Part shown: piece after piece, positions 1-7,077 of the stretch | How positions within the stretch are numbered: the first letter of the stretch is position 1 | How the letters are laid out: each line of letters opens with the position of its first letter | Assembly: GCF_017874035.1 (NCBI RefSeq) | Contig: NZ_JAGGKV010000008.1 | Location: forward strand, 245,942 to 309,941 | DNA: 64,000 nucleotides | Direction of reading: 5' to 3' | DNA from: Paenibacillus aceris | Lineage (GTDB): Bacteria; Bacillota; Bacilli; Paenibacillales; NBRC-103111 | Position numbers and translations under genes: made by a program | Notes under the pieces: generated by a model | Databases searched by the model: none | What the model saw: the letters and a program-made list of their open reading frames with translations, nothing else | Told to the model about the DNA's origin: nothing

Positions 1-249
1 GAAGCCATACAGAAGCTGGTCAATTGCACGATCTCTATAGCGATCAAGATAATCCACAGCAAAATTTATTTCCTTCGCCGTAACATGATCAAACAGTTCA
101 AGGAAGAGATCATCTTTCCCTTTGAAATGAGTATAAATGGATTGCTTTTTGATGCCTACTTCCGCTGCGATGTCAGCCAGCGATGCGCCTTCATATCCGT
201 TTTTGGCGAACTGTTTGAGCGCAATCTCTTTAATCCGATCTGCAGTCAC
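1..249 (-). CDS. TetR/AcrR family transcriptional regulator (3' part cut by window edge)
   Basis: The first 83 residues of a minus-strand regulator are visible and the rest lies outside the window. They form a TetR N-terminal helix-turn-helix: ALKQFAKNGYEGASLADIA, then AAEVGIKKQSIYTHFKGKDDL, the usual recognition helix followed by F-K-x-K-x-x-L. I chose the GTG at 247-249 because the GGAAGG ribosome site sits 9 bases before it. Two in-frame ATGs at 253-258 are only 0-3 bases from that site, so MMKV is possible but less likely. The effector cannot be told without the C-terminal domain. The gene has its own promoter with a palindrome at the transcript start, which suggests autoregulation. Confidence 0.85.
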   Translation of the reverse strand, partial: MTADRIKEIALKQFAKNGYEGASLADIAAEVGIKKQSIYTHFKGKDDLFLELFDHVTAKEINFAVDYLDRYRDRAIDQLLYGF

Positions 250-263
250 TTTCATCATCCTTC

Positions 264-310
264 CGAACGTTCGTCAGGATGATTGTATCACGTTCTTTGT
301 TTTAGGGCAA
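264..310 (-). promoter_or_regulatory. Promoter and palindromic operator of the truncated tetR gene
   Basis: On the minus strand, -35 TTGCCC (305-310) and -10 TACAAT (282-287) are 17 bases apart, a good sigma-A promoter. Just downstream lies the perfect 10-bp palindrome CGAACGTTCG (264-273), placed over the expected start of transcription. Such a site next to a TetR gene is typically where the protein represses itself. Binding is inferred. Confidence 0.65.
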
Positions 311-368
311 CTGACAGGAACAGGAACTGCAACCGCAGCCGCGTGAATAGAGTCAGTCTCATTCATGC

Positions 369-394
369 AAAAAAGCTGCCGTTACCGGCAGCTT
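369..394 (-). terminator. Rho-independent terminator of lysP
   Basis: Nine-base-pair stem AAGCTGCCG/CGGCAGCTT with a four-base loop, followed on the minus strand by a run of T. It lies about 20 bases past the permease stop codon. Confidence 0.85.
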
Positions 395-413
395 CGTGTA
401 GATATTTTTCAAA

Positions 414-1847
414 CTATTCTTCTTCAGAATTCAAATTGCATTCTTTTAGTTTTAACACTTTAGTTTTGTATTTCCACTTGTAACCCAGCCACAATATCAG
501 GAACAATGGAATGCCGATGTACGAAGCAAATAAAAACTTCCAGTCGACCTGACCTTCAGAGAAGGCACTAATACTTTGACCAATAATGACAATCATACAC
601 ATTACACCTGCCAAGATAGGCCCAAATGGGAACCATTTGGAGCGGTATGGAAGGTCGGAGAGTTCACGCCCCTGTGCAACATAAGCTTTACGGAAACGGT
701 AATGGCTAATCGCAATGCCGAGCCACGCAATGAACCCAGACATACCTGACGCATTCAAGAGCCAAATGTACACTTGTCCATCGCCAAAGAAGGAAGCAAG
801 GAAAGCAAGCATTCCCAATACAGCTGTCGCAAGCAGTGCGTTGACTGGAATTCCTCTTTTATTTATTTTTGAAAACCATTTAGGCGCTTTGCCTTCTTTC
901 GCCAACACCCAAAGCATTCGAGTAGAAGCGTACATACCTGAATTACCAGCAGACAGCACCGAGCTAAGGATGACGGCATTCATCACAGAAGCAGCTACAC
1001 TTAAGCCTGCTTTTTCGAAAATAATCGTAAATGGACTTGCCGCAACGCTGTCGCTGGCCAATGTATCTGTCGTATAGGGAATCAGCATACCCACAACGAA
1101 AATTGCTAAGATATAGAATAAGAGGATTCTCCAGAAAACACTGCGAATCGCCCGAGGAACGTTTTTCCGTGGATTTTCAGACTCTCCCGCAGCAATACCC
1201 ACGAGCTCTGTTCCTTGGAAAGAGAAGCCCGCAGCCATACAAACGCCAAGTACTGCAAGCAAACCACCCGAAATCGGCGCGTCACCTGCTGTGAAATTAC
1301 TAAAACCAACTGCCTTTCCGCCCCAGATGCCGACGATCATTAGCAAACCGATGCCTATAAAGACAATAACAGTTACAATCTTGATCATCGCGAACCAATA
1401 TTCCGACTCGCCATAGCTTTTCACAGACAACAGATTAAGCCCAACCATTAAGGCCAGGAATAAAGCACTCCATAAGAATGAGGGGCTATCTGGCAGCCAA
1501 AACTTAATAATAAGCGTTGCCGCGGACAGCTCTGCCGCGATTGTTATCGCCCAGTTATACCAATAATTCCACCCCAGCGCAAAACCGAAAGATGGATCTA
1601 CGAATTTCGTTGCATAAGTACTGAATGTTCCAGATACCGGCATAAATGTTGCCATTTCTCCTAAACTGGTTACTAAGAAATAAACCATAATTCCAATGAT
1701 GGTGTAAGCTAACAACGCTCCCCCTGGTCCAGCAGCATGAATCGCCCCGCCACTGGCTAGGAACAAGCCTGTTCCAATCGATCCTCCAAGTGAAATCATC
1801 GTCATGTGACGCGATTTCAGTCCTCTACGCAACTTATTTTCTTTCAC
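414..1847 (-). CDS. lysP: Lysine-specific permease, LysP-type (AAT/APC family)
   Basis: This 477-residue membrane protein imports lysine by proton symport. It follows E. coli LysP closely along its whole length: the GGSIGTGLF motif of transmembrane segment 1 (about residues 21-29), AGPGGALLAY, GFALGWNYWYNWA, FSFQGTELVGIAAGES, then AGNSGMYASTRML and SGFIAWLGIAISHYRFR. About twelve hydrophobic segments are visible and the tail is short and charged. It begins with GTG at 1845-1847, ten bases after GGGAG. The lysine riboswitch upstream supports lysine as substrate independently of the protein match. It is a single-gene unit bounded by its own terminator. Confidence 0.92.
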   Translation of the reverse strand: MKENKLRRGLKSRHMTMISLGGSIGTGLFLASGGAIHAAGPGGALLAYTIIGIMVYFLVTSLGEMATFMPVSGTFSTYATKFVDPSFGFALGWNYWYNWAITIAAELSAATLIIKFWLPDSPSFLWSALFLALMVGLNLLSVKSYGESEYWFAMIKIVTVIVFIGIGLLMIVGIWGGKAVGFSNFTAGDAPISGGLLAVLGVCMAAGFSFQGTELVGIAAGESENPRKNVPRAIRSVFWRILLFYILAIFVVGMLIPYTTDTLASDSVAASPFTIIFEKAGLSVAASVMNAVILSSVLSAGNSGMYASTRMLWVLAKEGKAPKWFSKINKRGIPVNALLATAVLGMLAFLASFFGDGQVYIWLLNASGMSGFIAWLGIAISHYRFRKAYVAQGRELSDLPYRSKWFPFGPILAGVMCMIVIIGQSISAFSEGQVDWKFLFASYIGIPLFLILWLGYKWKYKTKVLKLKECNLNSEEE

Positions 1848-1910
1848 TTTCCATACTCTCCCTTTACATGTCTTCCTTTAGTTTTCGTCGTAATGAAGGC
1901 CATAAACGCA

Positions 1911-1948
1911 AAAAAACCGCCTCTTATAACAAATAAGAAAGACAGCTT
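1911..1948 (-). terminator. Conditional terminator of the lysine riboswitch (expression platform)
   Basis: Minus-strand stem running from GAAGCTGTCTTTCTTAT to ATAAGAGGCGG, with some G-U pairs and one or two bulges, followed by TTTTTTT. It lies between the aptamer and lysP and 60 bases before the start codon, as expected for transcription attenuation when lysine is bound. Confidence 0.75.
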
Positions 1949-1969
1949 CTACTCCCTCATTTATCCTTT

Positions 1970-2160
1970 TCAAGATAGCACAACACACTGCTTTGGATCT
2001 GCAGCATGACAGTTCCGCCCCTTTCGGAAACGGCCCCAGCCCAGCACGGTCAGTATACCGCACGGCTTCGGCGATGGTGCCTTTTCATCAGAATCAACAG
2101 TCTTTACTGGACTTCCTCTGATGTACTCTTCAACATCGCGACCTCTACCTCATCTATTGA
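1970..2160 (-). ncRNA. Lysine riboswitch (L-box) upstream of lysP
   Basis: Read on the minus strand, this leader carries the conserved blocks of the L-box in order: GAGGTAGAGGTCGCGATG, AAGAGTA, GATGAAAAGGC, CATCGCCGAAG, GGGCTGGGGCCG, CTGTCA and a closing GTGCTATCTTG. The last pairs with GAGGTAG at the 5' end to form the basal P1 helix. The same blocks occur in the B. subtilis lysC leader. A terminator follows. Lysine binding should therefore switch off the permease gene. The outer limits are approximate. Confidence 0.92.
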
Positions 2161-2279
2161 TGAGGGTTAGTATTTAATTTTACCCTTACCTATATTAATT
2201 ATCCTTCGACCAAAAATCAAATGGATAAACATTCCAATAACGATACCTAAACATCGCAGTCCCTTTTTTAAGTATAAAA

Positions 2280-2325
2280 AAGAGGCTGACCCTCCGCCCG
2301 CATAAGGGTATCTAGGTCAACCTTC
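2280..2325 (-). terminator. Terminator of qorB
   Basis: Minus-strand stem AAGGTTGACC/GGTCAGCCT with a roughly 22-base apical region, followed by CTTTTTTAT. It lies just after the quinone reductase stop codon. Confidence 0.75.
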
Positions 2326-2342
2326 TTAATTGTTTCAGACAC

Positions 2343-3212
2343 TTAATTAGACTGAATTTCGCTTACGATTTGACGGAGACCCTCTTCGATCGGCGTCGTC
2401 GGACGTCCTAACAGCTTATGAAAATCGTTACTCTCGACTTCCAAAGCCCCGTCACGAATCGCGCTCTGAATCCCAACCAGAATCGGAACAACCGGCTCCG
2501 GCACGCCAGCGCTGCTCATAATGTTAGCATAAGTGGCGTCATCCACTTGTTGAACGGGAACTTCCCTGCCCAATACGCCCGCAAGGAGCGAAGCCAGCTC
2601 TTCCTGCGTAAGAAGCTTGCCAGACAGCTCGTAAACGGTATTTTCGTGACCTTCGCCAACCAATACCGCGGCAGCAGCCTTTGCATAATCACGACGCGTC
2701 GCCCAACCTACTTTGCCGGATCCCGCTGACGTTAACCAAGGTGCTCCTCCAAGAACTGCTTGGATACTGCCTGTCTCGTTCTCCAAGTACCAGTTGTTAC
2801 GCAGGAAGGAATAAGGAATCCCCGTGTTTTTAATGGCTTCCTCTGTGGCACGATGCACCGGAGCAAGAAAAATCGAGTTCTCGCTCGCATTTCCAAGGCT
2901 AGTATACGCAATAAAACCAACATTAGCCTTCTGTGCGGCTGTTACGGCAGCAGCATGCTGACGAATTCGCGTTTCGTTGTCGCCATCCGTGGACACAATC
3001 AAAAGCCGATCGATACCAGCAAACGCTTTGTCTAGTGTTTCAGGTTGGTCGAAATCCCCATGCCGTACGTCCACGCCGCGGGCGCGAAGGCTTTCCGCTT
3101 TCTCCAGGTTGCGTACACTGACAACCAGATTATGAGCTGGCACGGTTTCCAATAACTGCTCTATTACAATGGATCCCAATTTCCCTGTTACGCCTGTTAC
3201 TAAAATTTTCAT
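2343..3212 (-). CDS. qorB: NAD(P)H:quinone oxidoreductase, QorB/YtfG-like (NmrA-type SDR)
   Basis: A 289-residue cytoplasmic enzyme expected to reduce quinones with NAD(P)H. The N-terminus has the GVTGKLG nucleotide-binding loop (residues 7-13), then VSVRNLEKAESLRARGVDVRHGDF as in atypical short-chain reductases. FIAYTSL, YSFLRNNWYLEN and the C-terminal GRPTTPIEEGL match E. coli QorB block by block. The SDR catalytic Tyr-x3-Lys is not conserved, as is normal for NmrA-type proteins. The start is ATG after GGAGG. An Rrf2 regulator lies upstream on the same strand and an operator-like site is shared between the two, suggesting induction by quinones or electrophiles. Confidence 0.87.
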   Translation of the reverse strand: MKILVTGVTGKLGSIVIEQLLETVPAHNLVVSVRNLEKAESLRARGVDVRHGDFDQPETLDKAFAGIDRLLIVSTDGDNETRIRQHAAAVTAAQKANVGFIAYTSLGNASENSIFLAPVHRATEEAIKNTGIPYSFLRNNWYLENETGSIQAVLGGAPWLTSAGSGKVGWATRRDYAKAAAAVLVGEGHENTVYELSGKLLTQEELASLLAGVLGREVPVQQVDDATYANIMSSAGVPEPVVPILVGIQSAIRDGALEVESNDFHKLLGRPTTPIEEGLRQIVSEIQSN

Positions 3213-3250
3213 CTTAACTCCTCCATTTTATTGAATTTATTTATTCCATC

Positions 3251-3273
3251 GTTATAACAATGATGGTTACAAC
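3251..3273. promoter_or_regulatory. Putative Rrf2-regulator operator in front of qorB
   Basis: A 23-bp imperfect dyad, GTTATAAC...GTTACAAC on the plus strand. It matches 17 of 23 positions of a site in the promoter of the Rrf2 gene at 3734-3756 when read in opposite orientation. The shared sequence suggests one protein, probably the Rrf2 regulator, binds both. Confidence 0.55.
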
Positions 3274-3281
3274 GACGACAT

Positions 3282-3305
3282 AAAAAAAGCTCTAAGAGCT
3301 TTTTA
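3282..3305 (-). terminator. Terminator after the Rrf2 regulator gene
   Basis: Short stem AAAGCTCT/AGAGCTTT followed by a T run on the minus strand, directly after the stop codon at 3306. It uncouples the regulator transcript from qorB. Confidence 0.7.
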
Positions 3306-3719
3306 TTACACAAACTGATCTGCCAACTGGCTTAAGTTCACTTGAGCCAGCCTTAGTTCCATCGCAGACTGGGCTTCCTTCATTTCCGCACGAAGAGCTG
3401 CTTCAATATTCCGGCCAACCGGGCAGTTGGGATTCGGTTCATCGTGAAAATTAAACAGTTGACCGTCTTCGATCACTTCCACGGCGTGATATACGTCCAG
3501 AAGTGTAATCTGATCTCGATCCTTCAACAATGTTGCGCCCCCTACTCCGGGACGTATCTCCACCAAACCCGCCCTCTTAAGCATCCCCATTATTCTGCGG
3601 ATGATGACGGGATTCGTATTCACACTGCCTGCAATGAAATCGCCGGTACAATCTTTGGAAATGGCGATTAGAGAAAGGATGTGAACAGCAATAGAAAATC
3701 TGCTACTTATCTGTTTCAC
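3306..3719 (-). CDS. Rrf2 family transcriptional regulator, YwnA-like
   Basis: A 137-residue winged-helix regulator. The recognition region ...AGSVNTNPVIIRRIMGMLKRAGLV, then GGATLLKDRDQITLLDVYHAV and FHDEPNPNCPVG, agree closely with B. subtilis YwnA. Only Cys24 and Cys99 are present, so it cannot hold the three-cysteine Fe-S cluster of IscR/NsrR. Cys99 in the conserved NPNCPVG may sense redox stress (inference). It starts with GTG at 3717-3719 under its own sigma-A promoter, which overlaps a dyad, so self-repression is likely. The quinone reductase next to it is the probable target. Confidence 0.85.
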   Translation of the reverse strand: MKQISSRFSIAVHILSLIAISKDCTGDFIAGSVNTNPVIIRRIMGMLKRAGLVEIRPGVGGATLLKDRDQITLLDVYHAVEVIEDGQLFNFHDEPNPNCPVGRNIEAALRAEMKEAQSAMELRLAQVNLSQLADQFV

Positions 3720-3733
3720 TTAGCATCACCACC

Positions 3734-3771
3734 GTTGTAATCATTGTAGTTACTACGAAACAAAATGTCAA
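3734..3771 (-). promoter_or_regulatory. Promoter of the Rrf2 gene with overlapping operator
   Basis: Minus-strand -35 TTGACA (3766-3771), 17-base spacer and -10 TACAAT (3743-3748), a near-consensus sigma-A promoter. The 23-bp site 3734-3756, resembling the one before qorB, covers the -10 and the spacer, an ideal place for repression. Confidence 0.75.
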
Positions 3772-3822
3772 CCCTTAAACCTCGCCTAACAGACTGAACC
3801 CCAGCAAATATTTCGCCGAACT

Positions 3823-3858
3823 AAAACGGCCGCAGGCTCTCAACGCCAGGCGGCCGTT
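3823..3858 (-). terminator. Hairpin terminator after the SRPBCC gene
   Basis: Nine-base-pair GC-rich stem AACGGCCGC/GCGGCCGTT with a 16-base loop. On the minus strand only TTTTA follows, so it is a moderately strong terminator. Confidence 0.6.
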
Positions 3859-3868
3859 CCCTTATGTC

Positions 3869-4384
3869 TTACTTGACTTCGTTCAGACGCTCTTCCAGAC
3901 GGTCCCACGTTTCGGTGATACCTTGCAGCATGCCCATATCCATGACGGTCTTCAGGGCCTCCGCCGATACATATTCAGAACGGTTAATCACTTTCGTCTT
4001 GCCGTCAAGATCGACAAATTCCAATGTGACCTCGGTCGAAGGCAAAGAGTCGTTCGTATTACCTTCGGCATCCGAGAAGGAATCGACCCAGACGATCTTC
4101 TCGGGCTCTATGATCTCTTTATAGACCGCTTTGCCCCAAGATTCCATTCCGAAAAAATGTCCCTGGTTCTCGTCGACGCACTTCATACAGAAATGCCAAA
4201 CGCCGCCCACCCGGAAATCAACCTTGCAAATTGGAAGCTCCCATCCTCTTGGCCCCCACCAGTGTTTTAGATGCTTGGCCTCTTTGAACATGTTGAAAAC
4301 GAGGTTGCGCGGTGCGTCGAAGACCCGCTCCAGGACCAGTACTCGATCATTTTCTACTCTTGAAAGCATGGCGTTGTTGGACAT
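3869..4384 (-). CDS. SRPBCC (AHSA1-like) domain protein
   Basis: A 171-residue protein of the START/Bet v1-like SRPBCC fold. The opening VLERVFDAPRNLVFNMFKEAKHLKHWWGPRGW is the signature of Aha1 C-terminal-type domains in bacteria; YKEIIEPEKIVWVDSFSDAEGN and a C-terminal ...GITETWDRLEERL follow. These proteins form a hydrophobic cavity and probably bind a small ligand, but no reaction is established for this type. It lies 30 bases behind an ArsR-type regulator gene, a very common pairing, and the two are almost certainly co-transcribed. The ATG follows GGAGG. Confidence 0.85.
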   Translation of the reverse strand: MSNNAMLSRVENDRVLVLERVFDAPRNLVFNMFKEAKHLKHWWGPRGWELPICKVDFRVGGVWHFCMKCVDENQGHFFGMESWGKAVYKEIIEPEKIVWVDSFSDAEGNTNDSLPSTEVTLEFVDLDGKTKVINRSEYVSAEALKTVMDMGMLQGITETWDRLEERLNEVK

Positions 4385-4414
4385 TGTAATTCCTCCTCAT
4401 CAATTTGAAAGATC

Positions 4415-4759
4415 TTAAGAATCATTCTTGTTTTGCAATTCCCGCAAGTAATCGTCCAGTTTGTCAAATCTCTCTTCCATGACGCGGCGGAAAGACTTCA
4501 CCCAAGTATCCAGCGCTTGGAAGGGCTCAGGCCGCAATTTATAAATACGGCGGTTGGCTTCGGCCTGTACGTCCACAATCTCGTTATCGTAAAGGACCTT
4601 CAAATGCTTGGAGGCTTGAGGCTGATGCAGCCCCAGCCGGTCGGCGATTTCCCCCACGGTCAGGGGGCCGTCGCGCAGTAGCTCAATGATTTGCCTGCGA
4701 TTCGGTTCGGCCAGAGCGCTCAGAGTCGACACCTTAATGCCTGGATTCTTCTCTGACAT
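4415..4759 (-). CDS. ArsR/SmtB-type winged-helix regulator
   Basis: A 114-residue regulator: LSALAEPNRRQIIELLRDGPLTVGEIADRLGLHQPQASKHLKVL is a textbook ArsR helix-turn-helix (about residues 12-58), followed by RRIYKLRPEPFQALDTWV. No metal-binding cysteine pair is seen, so this belongs to the non-metal class usually paired with SRPBCC genes. I start it at the ATG at 4757-4759, five bases after GAGGTGA; the longer reading would need a GTG inside that ribosome site. It heads the two-gene unit and probably controls its own promoter through the repeated GGAATATTC element upstream. Confidence 0.87.
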   Translation of the reverse strand: MSEKNPGIKVSTLSALAEPNRRQIIELLRDGPLTVGEIADRLGLHQPQASKHLKVLYDNEIVDVQAEANRRIYKLRPEPFQALDTWVKSFRRVMEERFDKLDDYLRELQNKNDS

Positions 4760-4837
4760 GATGCTCACCTCATGAGATCAGTATCTTCTTATCAACTCAT
4801 CCTCCTCTACCACAACCGTCATCTTGATGTTGAATTG

Positions 4838-4876
4838 AATATACCACAAAAGGAATATTCCTGTAAAGGAATATTC
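4838..4876 (-). promoter_or_regulatory. Promoter of the arsR-SRPBCC operon with a duplicated operator-like element
   Basis: Minus-strand -35 TTTACA (4862-4867), 18-base spacer, -10 TATATT (4838-4843). The element AGGAATATTC occurs at 4851-4860 and again at 4867-4876, start to start 16 bases apart, flanking the -35. GGAATATTCC is itself palindromic. This is a plausible binding site for the ArsR-type protein. Confidence 0.6.
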
Positions 4877-4881
4877 AAAAA

Positions 4882-4912
4882 ATATAAATGGCACCGGCTC
4901 CGTGCCGATGCC
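4882..4912 (-). terminator. Terminator of the hemD-like gene
   Basis: Nine-base-pair stem GGCATCGGC/GCCGGTGCC with a five-base loop, followed on the minus strand by ATTTATATTTTTT. It lies 11 bases after the stop codon. Confidence 0.8.
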
Positions 4913-4922
4913 ATCGTTCATC

Positions 4923-5726
4923 TCACTGGCTGTAATACTTCACCAATTCGATAATCATAGCTCCCATCCTCTCATTTTCAGGCGCTATAACGAGTTTCAA
5001 ACCCTCATCTTTCAAAGCTTCGGCAGTTACTTTGCCAACAGCAACAGCTTTTACATTTGTGGAAAATGCTTGTCTGACTGTATCTATAATTCCTTGTCGT
5101 CTTGCATATTCAAAAAGATACCTCACTTGCACGGCTGTTGTGAAACATACAGCATCAATCGAACCTGTCGTAAGTTCATGACACAAAGTTTCAAGTGTGG
5201 ATGATTCCGGTTCAATATGCCGATATGGCAAAAGCTGAACGACATTTGCTCCCCGCTCCTCCAAGAAATGAATTAACGACGGCTGCGGTTCACCGTGCAG
5301 TTGGACGACTACCGTTTGATTCGAGAGATCATGCGAAGATAAACTGTTAATTAAACCTTGTGTTGTTCCATCTTCATCGATGACGTCTGACTTTATGTCC
5401 AATTTCTTAAGCAAATTATTCGTCTTGTACCCGCGAGCGGCAACGTTTGCCTCCTTCATTTTTTGCAGCAAACCTGAATACATGCCCAGCCTTTCAGCTG
5501 CACTCAGCAGCGTTTCTGTGCCAGTTCCAGTTGTGAACACAAACCAGTCTACTTTGTTATGTAAGCAGAAATTTAGTTCTTTCTCTACAGCCGTCTCATC
5601 CAAATATAGTAACCCTTGCAATGGTCGAACGAGTGGAGTTCCTCCCTGTTTCTGAATCAATAAACTCATTTCCTCGGTTTTCCTGGATCCGGCAATAACG
5701 ATTTTCTTGTCAACTAAGTTTCCCAT
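4923..5726 (-). CDS. Uroporphyrinogen-III synthase family protein (HemD-like)
   Basis: A 267-residue protein with the bilobal HEM4 pattern: IVIAGSRKTEEMSLLIQKQGGTPLVRPL at the start, DWFVFTTGTGTETLLSAA in lobe 1, VVVQLHGEPQPSLIHFLEERGANVVQLLPYRH in lobe 2, then IDAVCFTTAVQVRYLFEYA and VAVGKVTAEAL. Classical HemD closes hydroxymethylbilane to uroporphyrinogen III. This copy stands alone, not in a hemACDBL operon, and single copies of this kind occur beside nitrite reductase or siroheme genes in Bacillales. It may be a second isozyme. The start ATG follows a GGGGGA/GAGAGA region. The family is clear; the in vivo role is not. Confidence 0.8.
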   Translation of the reverse strand: MGNLVDKKIVIAGSRKTEEMSLLIQKQGGTPLVRPLQGLLYLDETAVEKELNFCLHNKVDWFVFTTGTGTETLLSAAERLGMYSGLLQKMKEANVAARGYKTNNLLKKLDIKSDVIDEDGTTQGLINSLSSHDLSNQTVVVQLHGEPQPSLIHFLEERGANVVQLLPYRHIEPESSTLETLCHELTTGSIDAVCFTTAVQVRYLFEYARRQGIIDTVRQAFSTNVKAVAVGKVTAEALKDEGLKLVIAPENERMGAMIIELVKYYSQ

Positions 5727-5875
5727 TTCTCTCTAAATCCCCCTTTGCTTACTTGGAACCCTGAAAAAAGTATATAGAATATTGTCACTAAATTCATCAC
5801 CCAATTTAACATGATATAACCCATCCAGTACATAACCAATTTAAATGGGCTGTTATTTTGCTATACATAAAATGG

Positions 5876-5907
5876 AATAAAGCCGCCGAGTCTTTGCTCG
5901 GCAGCTT
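5876..5907 (-). terminator. Terminator after the alpha/beta hydrolase gene
   Basis: Stem AAGCTGCCGAG/CTCGGCGGCTT (one G-U pair) with a six-base loop, then TATT on the minus strand; located 15 bases past the stop codon. Confidence 0.75.
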
Positions 5908-5922
5908 CCTATAAACGTTTAT

Positions 5923-6942
5923 TCAACTTTGGCCCCAAACTCGATGAAACCAGTCATATGCCACATTTCCTGAGATTTGATGATCGCCATCAAATAGATC
6001 TAATTCCAAATTTTCTGATGCTTCCAGGAGCTGATAAACGCTTTGAATCTTCTCAAACGCTTCCAAAGCAGCGTGCCTAGGAAAAATAGGATCTCTTTTT
6101 CCTGCTTCAATCAGCAGCGGCCTTGGAGCGATCAAACCGAGCAAATCGGGCATTTCGGCAATTAGGGACAGACCAGGTATATAGTTGTCTATACAGTGAT
6201 GAATTGATAAAATGCTAGCTTGAAAAGTGTTGGCATAGCCACTAACGACTGCTGCGGAAATCCTATCATCTACCGCGGCTGCAAACGAGCAGACAAGCCC
6301 TCCACCTGAAATTCCCATACAACCAATTCGATCCGCGTCTACATCATCCCGTGTAAGTAGATAGTCTACACAACGCAGTGTTTCATATACGCGATATCCA
6401 GCCATTGTCTGACCCATGGCTAAAAGAAAAGTTGATAGACGTTTACAAGAGTCTGATTCCCTTGATTCATCTACAATCTTACGATCACCAAAGCCTAGCA
6501 ATTCCGGAGCGACTACGACATAGCCCCTCCGTACCAATTCAACCGCAAAATTTTTCTGGTAGCCTGTCTCTCCCGTCTTTTCCTCACCATCTTTGGTTAA
6601 TCCGACGATATCCTTGCTTCCATAACCATGGCCATGACAAGCAATTACCGCTCCCATTCGCTCTTTGCGTTTTTTCGGAATGAGCACATATACCGGCATG
6701 TAGAGATTAGGATACGTCTGAATTTGAATCCTCTGACGAATATAAGTATCACAGACTTCTGATTCAAGAAGTACCGGAAAAAGTTCGGAATTCTTCGTTG
6801 GAAAACCGCCAAGCAATTCTACGAATCGTCGCTTTAATCGCCCATTCCAATCGCTCCATTCCTCTTGTGAAGACGCCCCAAAACTTTCGGAGGGAGTTAC
6901 ACGCTCGTAAAATTTCTTAAAATAATTATCCGGACTCCACAT
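5923..6942 (-). CDS. Alpha/beta hydrolase (acetyl-xylan-esterase/dienelactone-hydrolase-like)
   Basis: A 339-residue cytoplasmic hydrolase without a signal peptide. HGHGYG (about residue 105) should form the oxyanion loop. The nucleophile elbow is GISGGG with Ser212. The likely acid lies in EAGKRDPIFP and the base His in DGDHQISG near the C-terminus, giving a full catalytic triad. The N-terminal cap with WNGRLKRRFVELLGGFP resembles Abhydrolase_7-type esterases found with polysaccharide-degradation genes. A carbohydrate ester, such as an acetylated sugar, is a reasonable guess given the glycosidases nearby, but the substrate is not proven. It is a single-gene unit. Confidence 0.8.
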   Translation of the reverse strand: MWSPDNYFKKFYERVTPSESFGASSQEEWSDWNGRLKRRFVELLGGFPTKNSELFPVLLESEVCDTYIRQRIQIQTYPNLYMPVYVLIPKKRKERMGAVIACHGHGYGSKDIVGLTKDGEEKTGETGYQKNFAVELVRRGYVVVAPELLGFGDRKIVDESRESDSCKRLSTFLLAMGQTMAGYRVYETLRCVDYLLTRDDVDADRIGCMGISGGGLVCSFAAAVDDRISAAVVSGYANTFQASILSIHHCIDNYIPGLSLIAEMPDLLGLIAPRPLLIEAGKRDPIFPRHAALEAFEKIQSVYQLLEASENLELDLFDGDHQISGNVAYDWFHRVWGQS

Positions 6943-7077
6943 GAAAGATTATCACCCCAAATTTGGATTTCGAATCATCGCGGCATATCTCCTGATACTT
7001 AAACCTTATGCGACTCGATTGGGAATAATATCTTCATGGACAAGGTGATTGGTGGGTACAGATCATTCGGCACTCAT

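Noticed and set aside
85..346. Plus-strand frames over the truncated TetR gene
   Set aside because: They are antisense to a clear TetR helix-turn-helix on the minus strand.
1878..2063. Open frame of 61 codons on the minus strand between the permease and qorB
   Set aside because: It lies inside the lysine riboswitch and terminator, has no ribosome site and does not resemble a protein.
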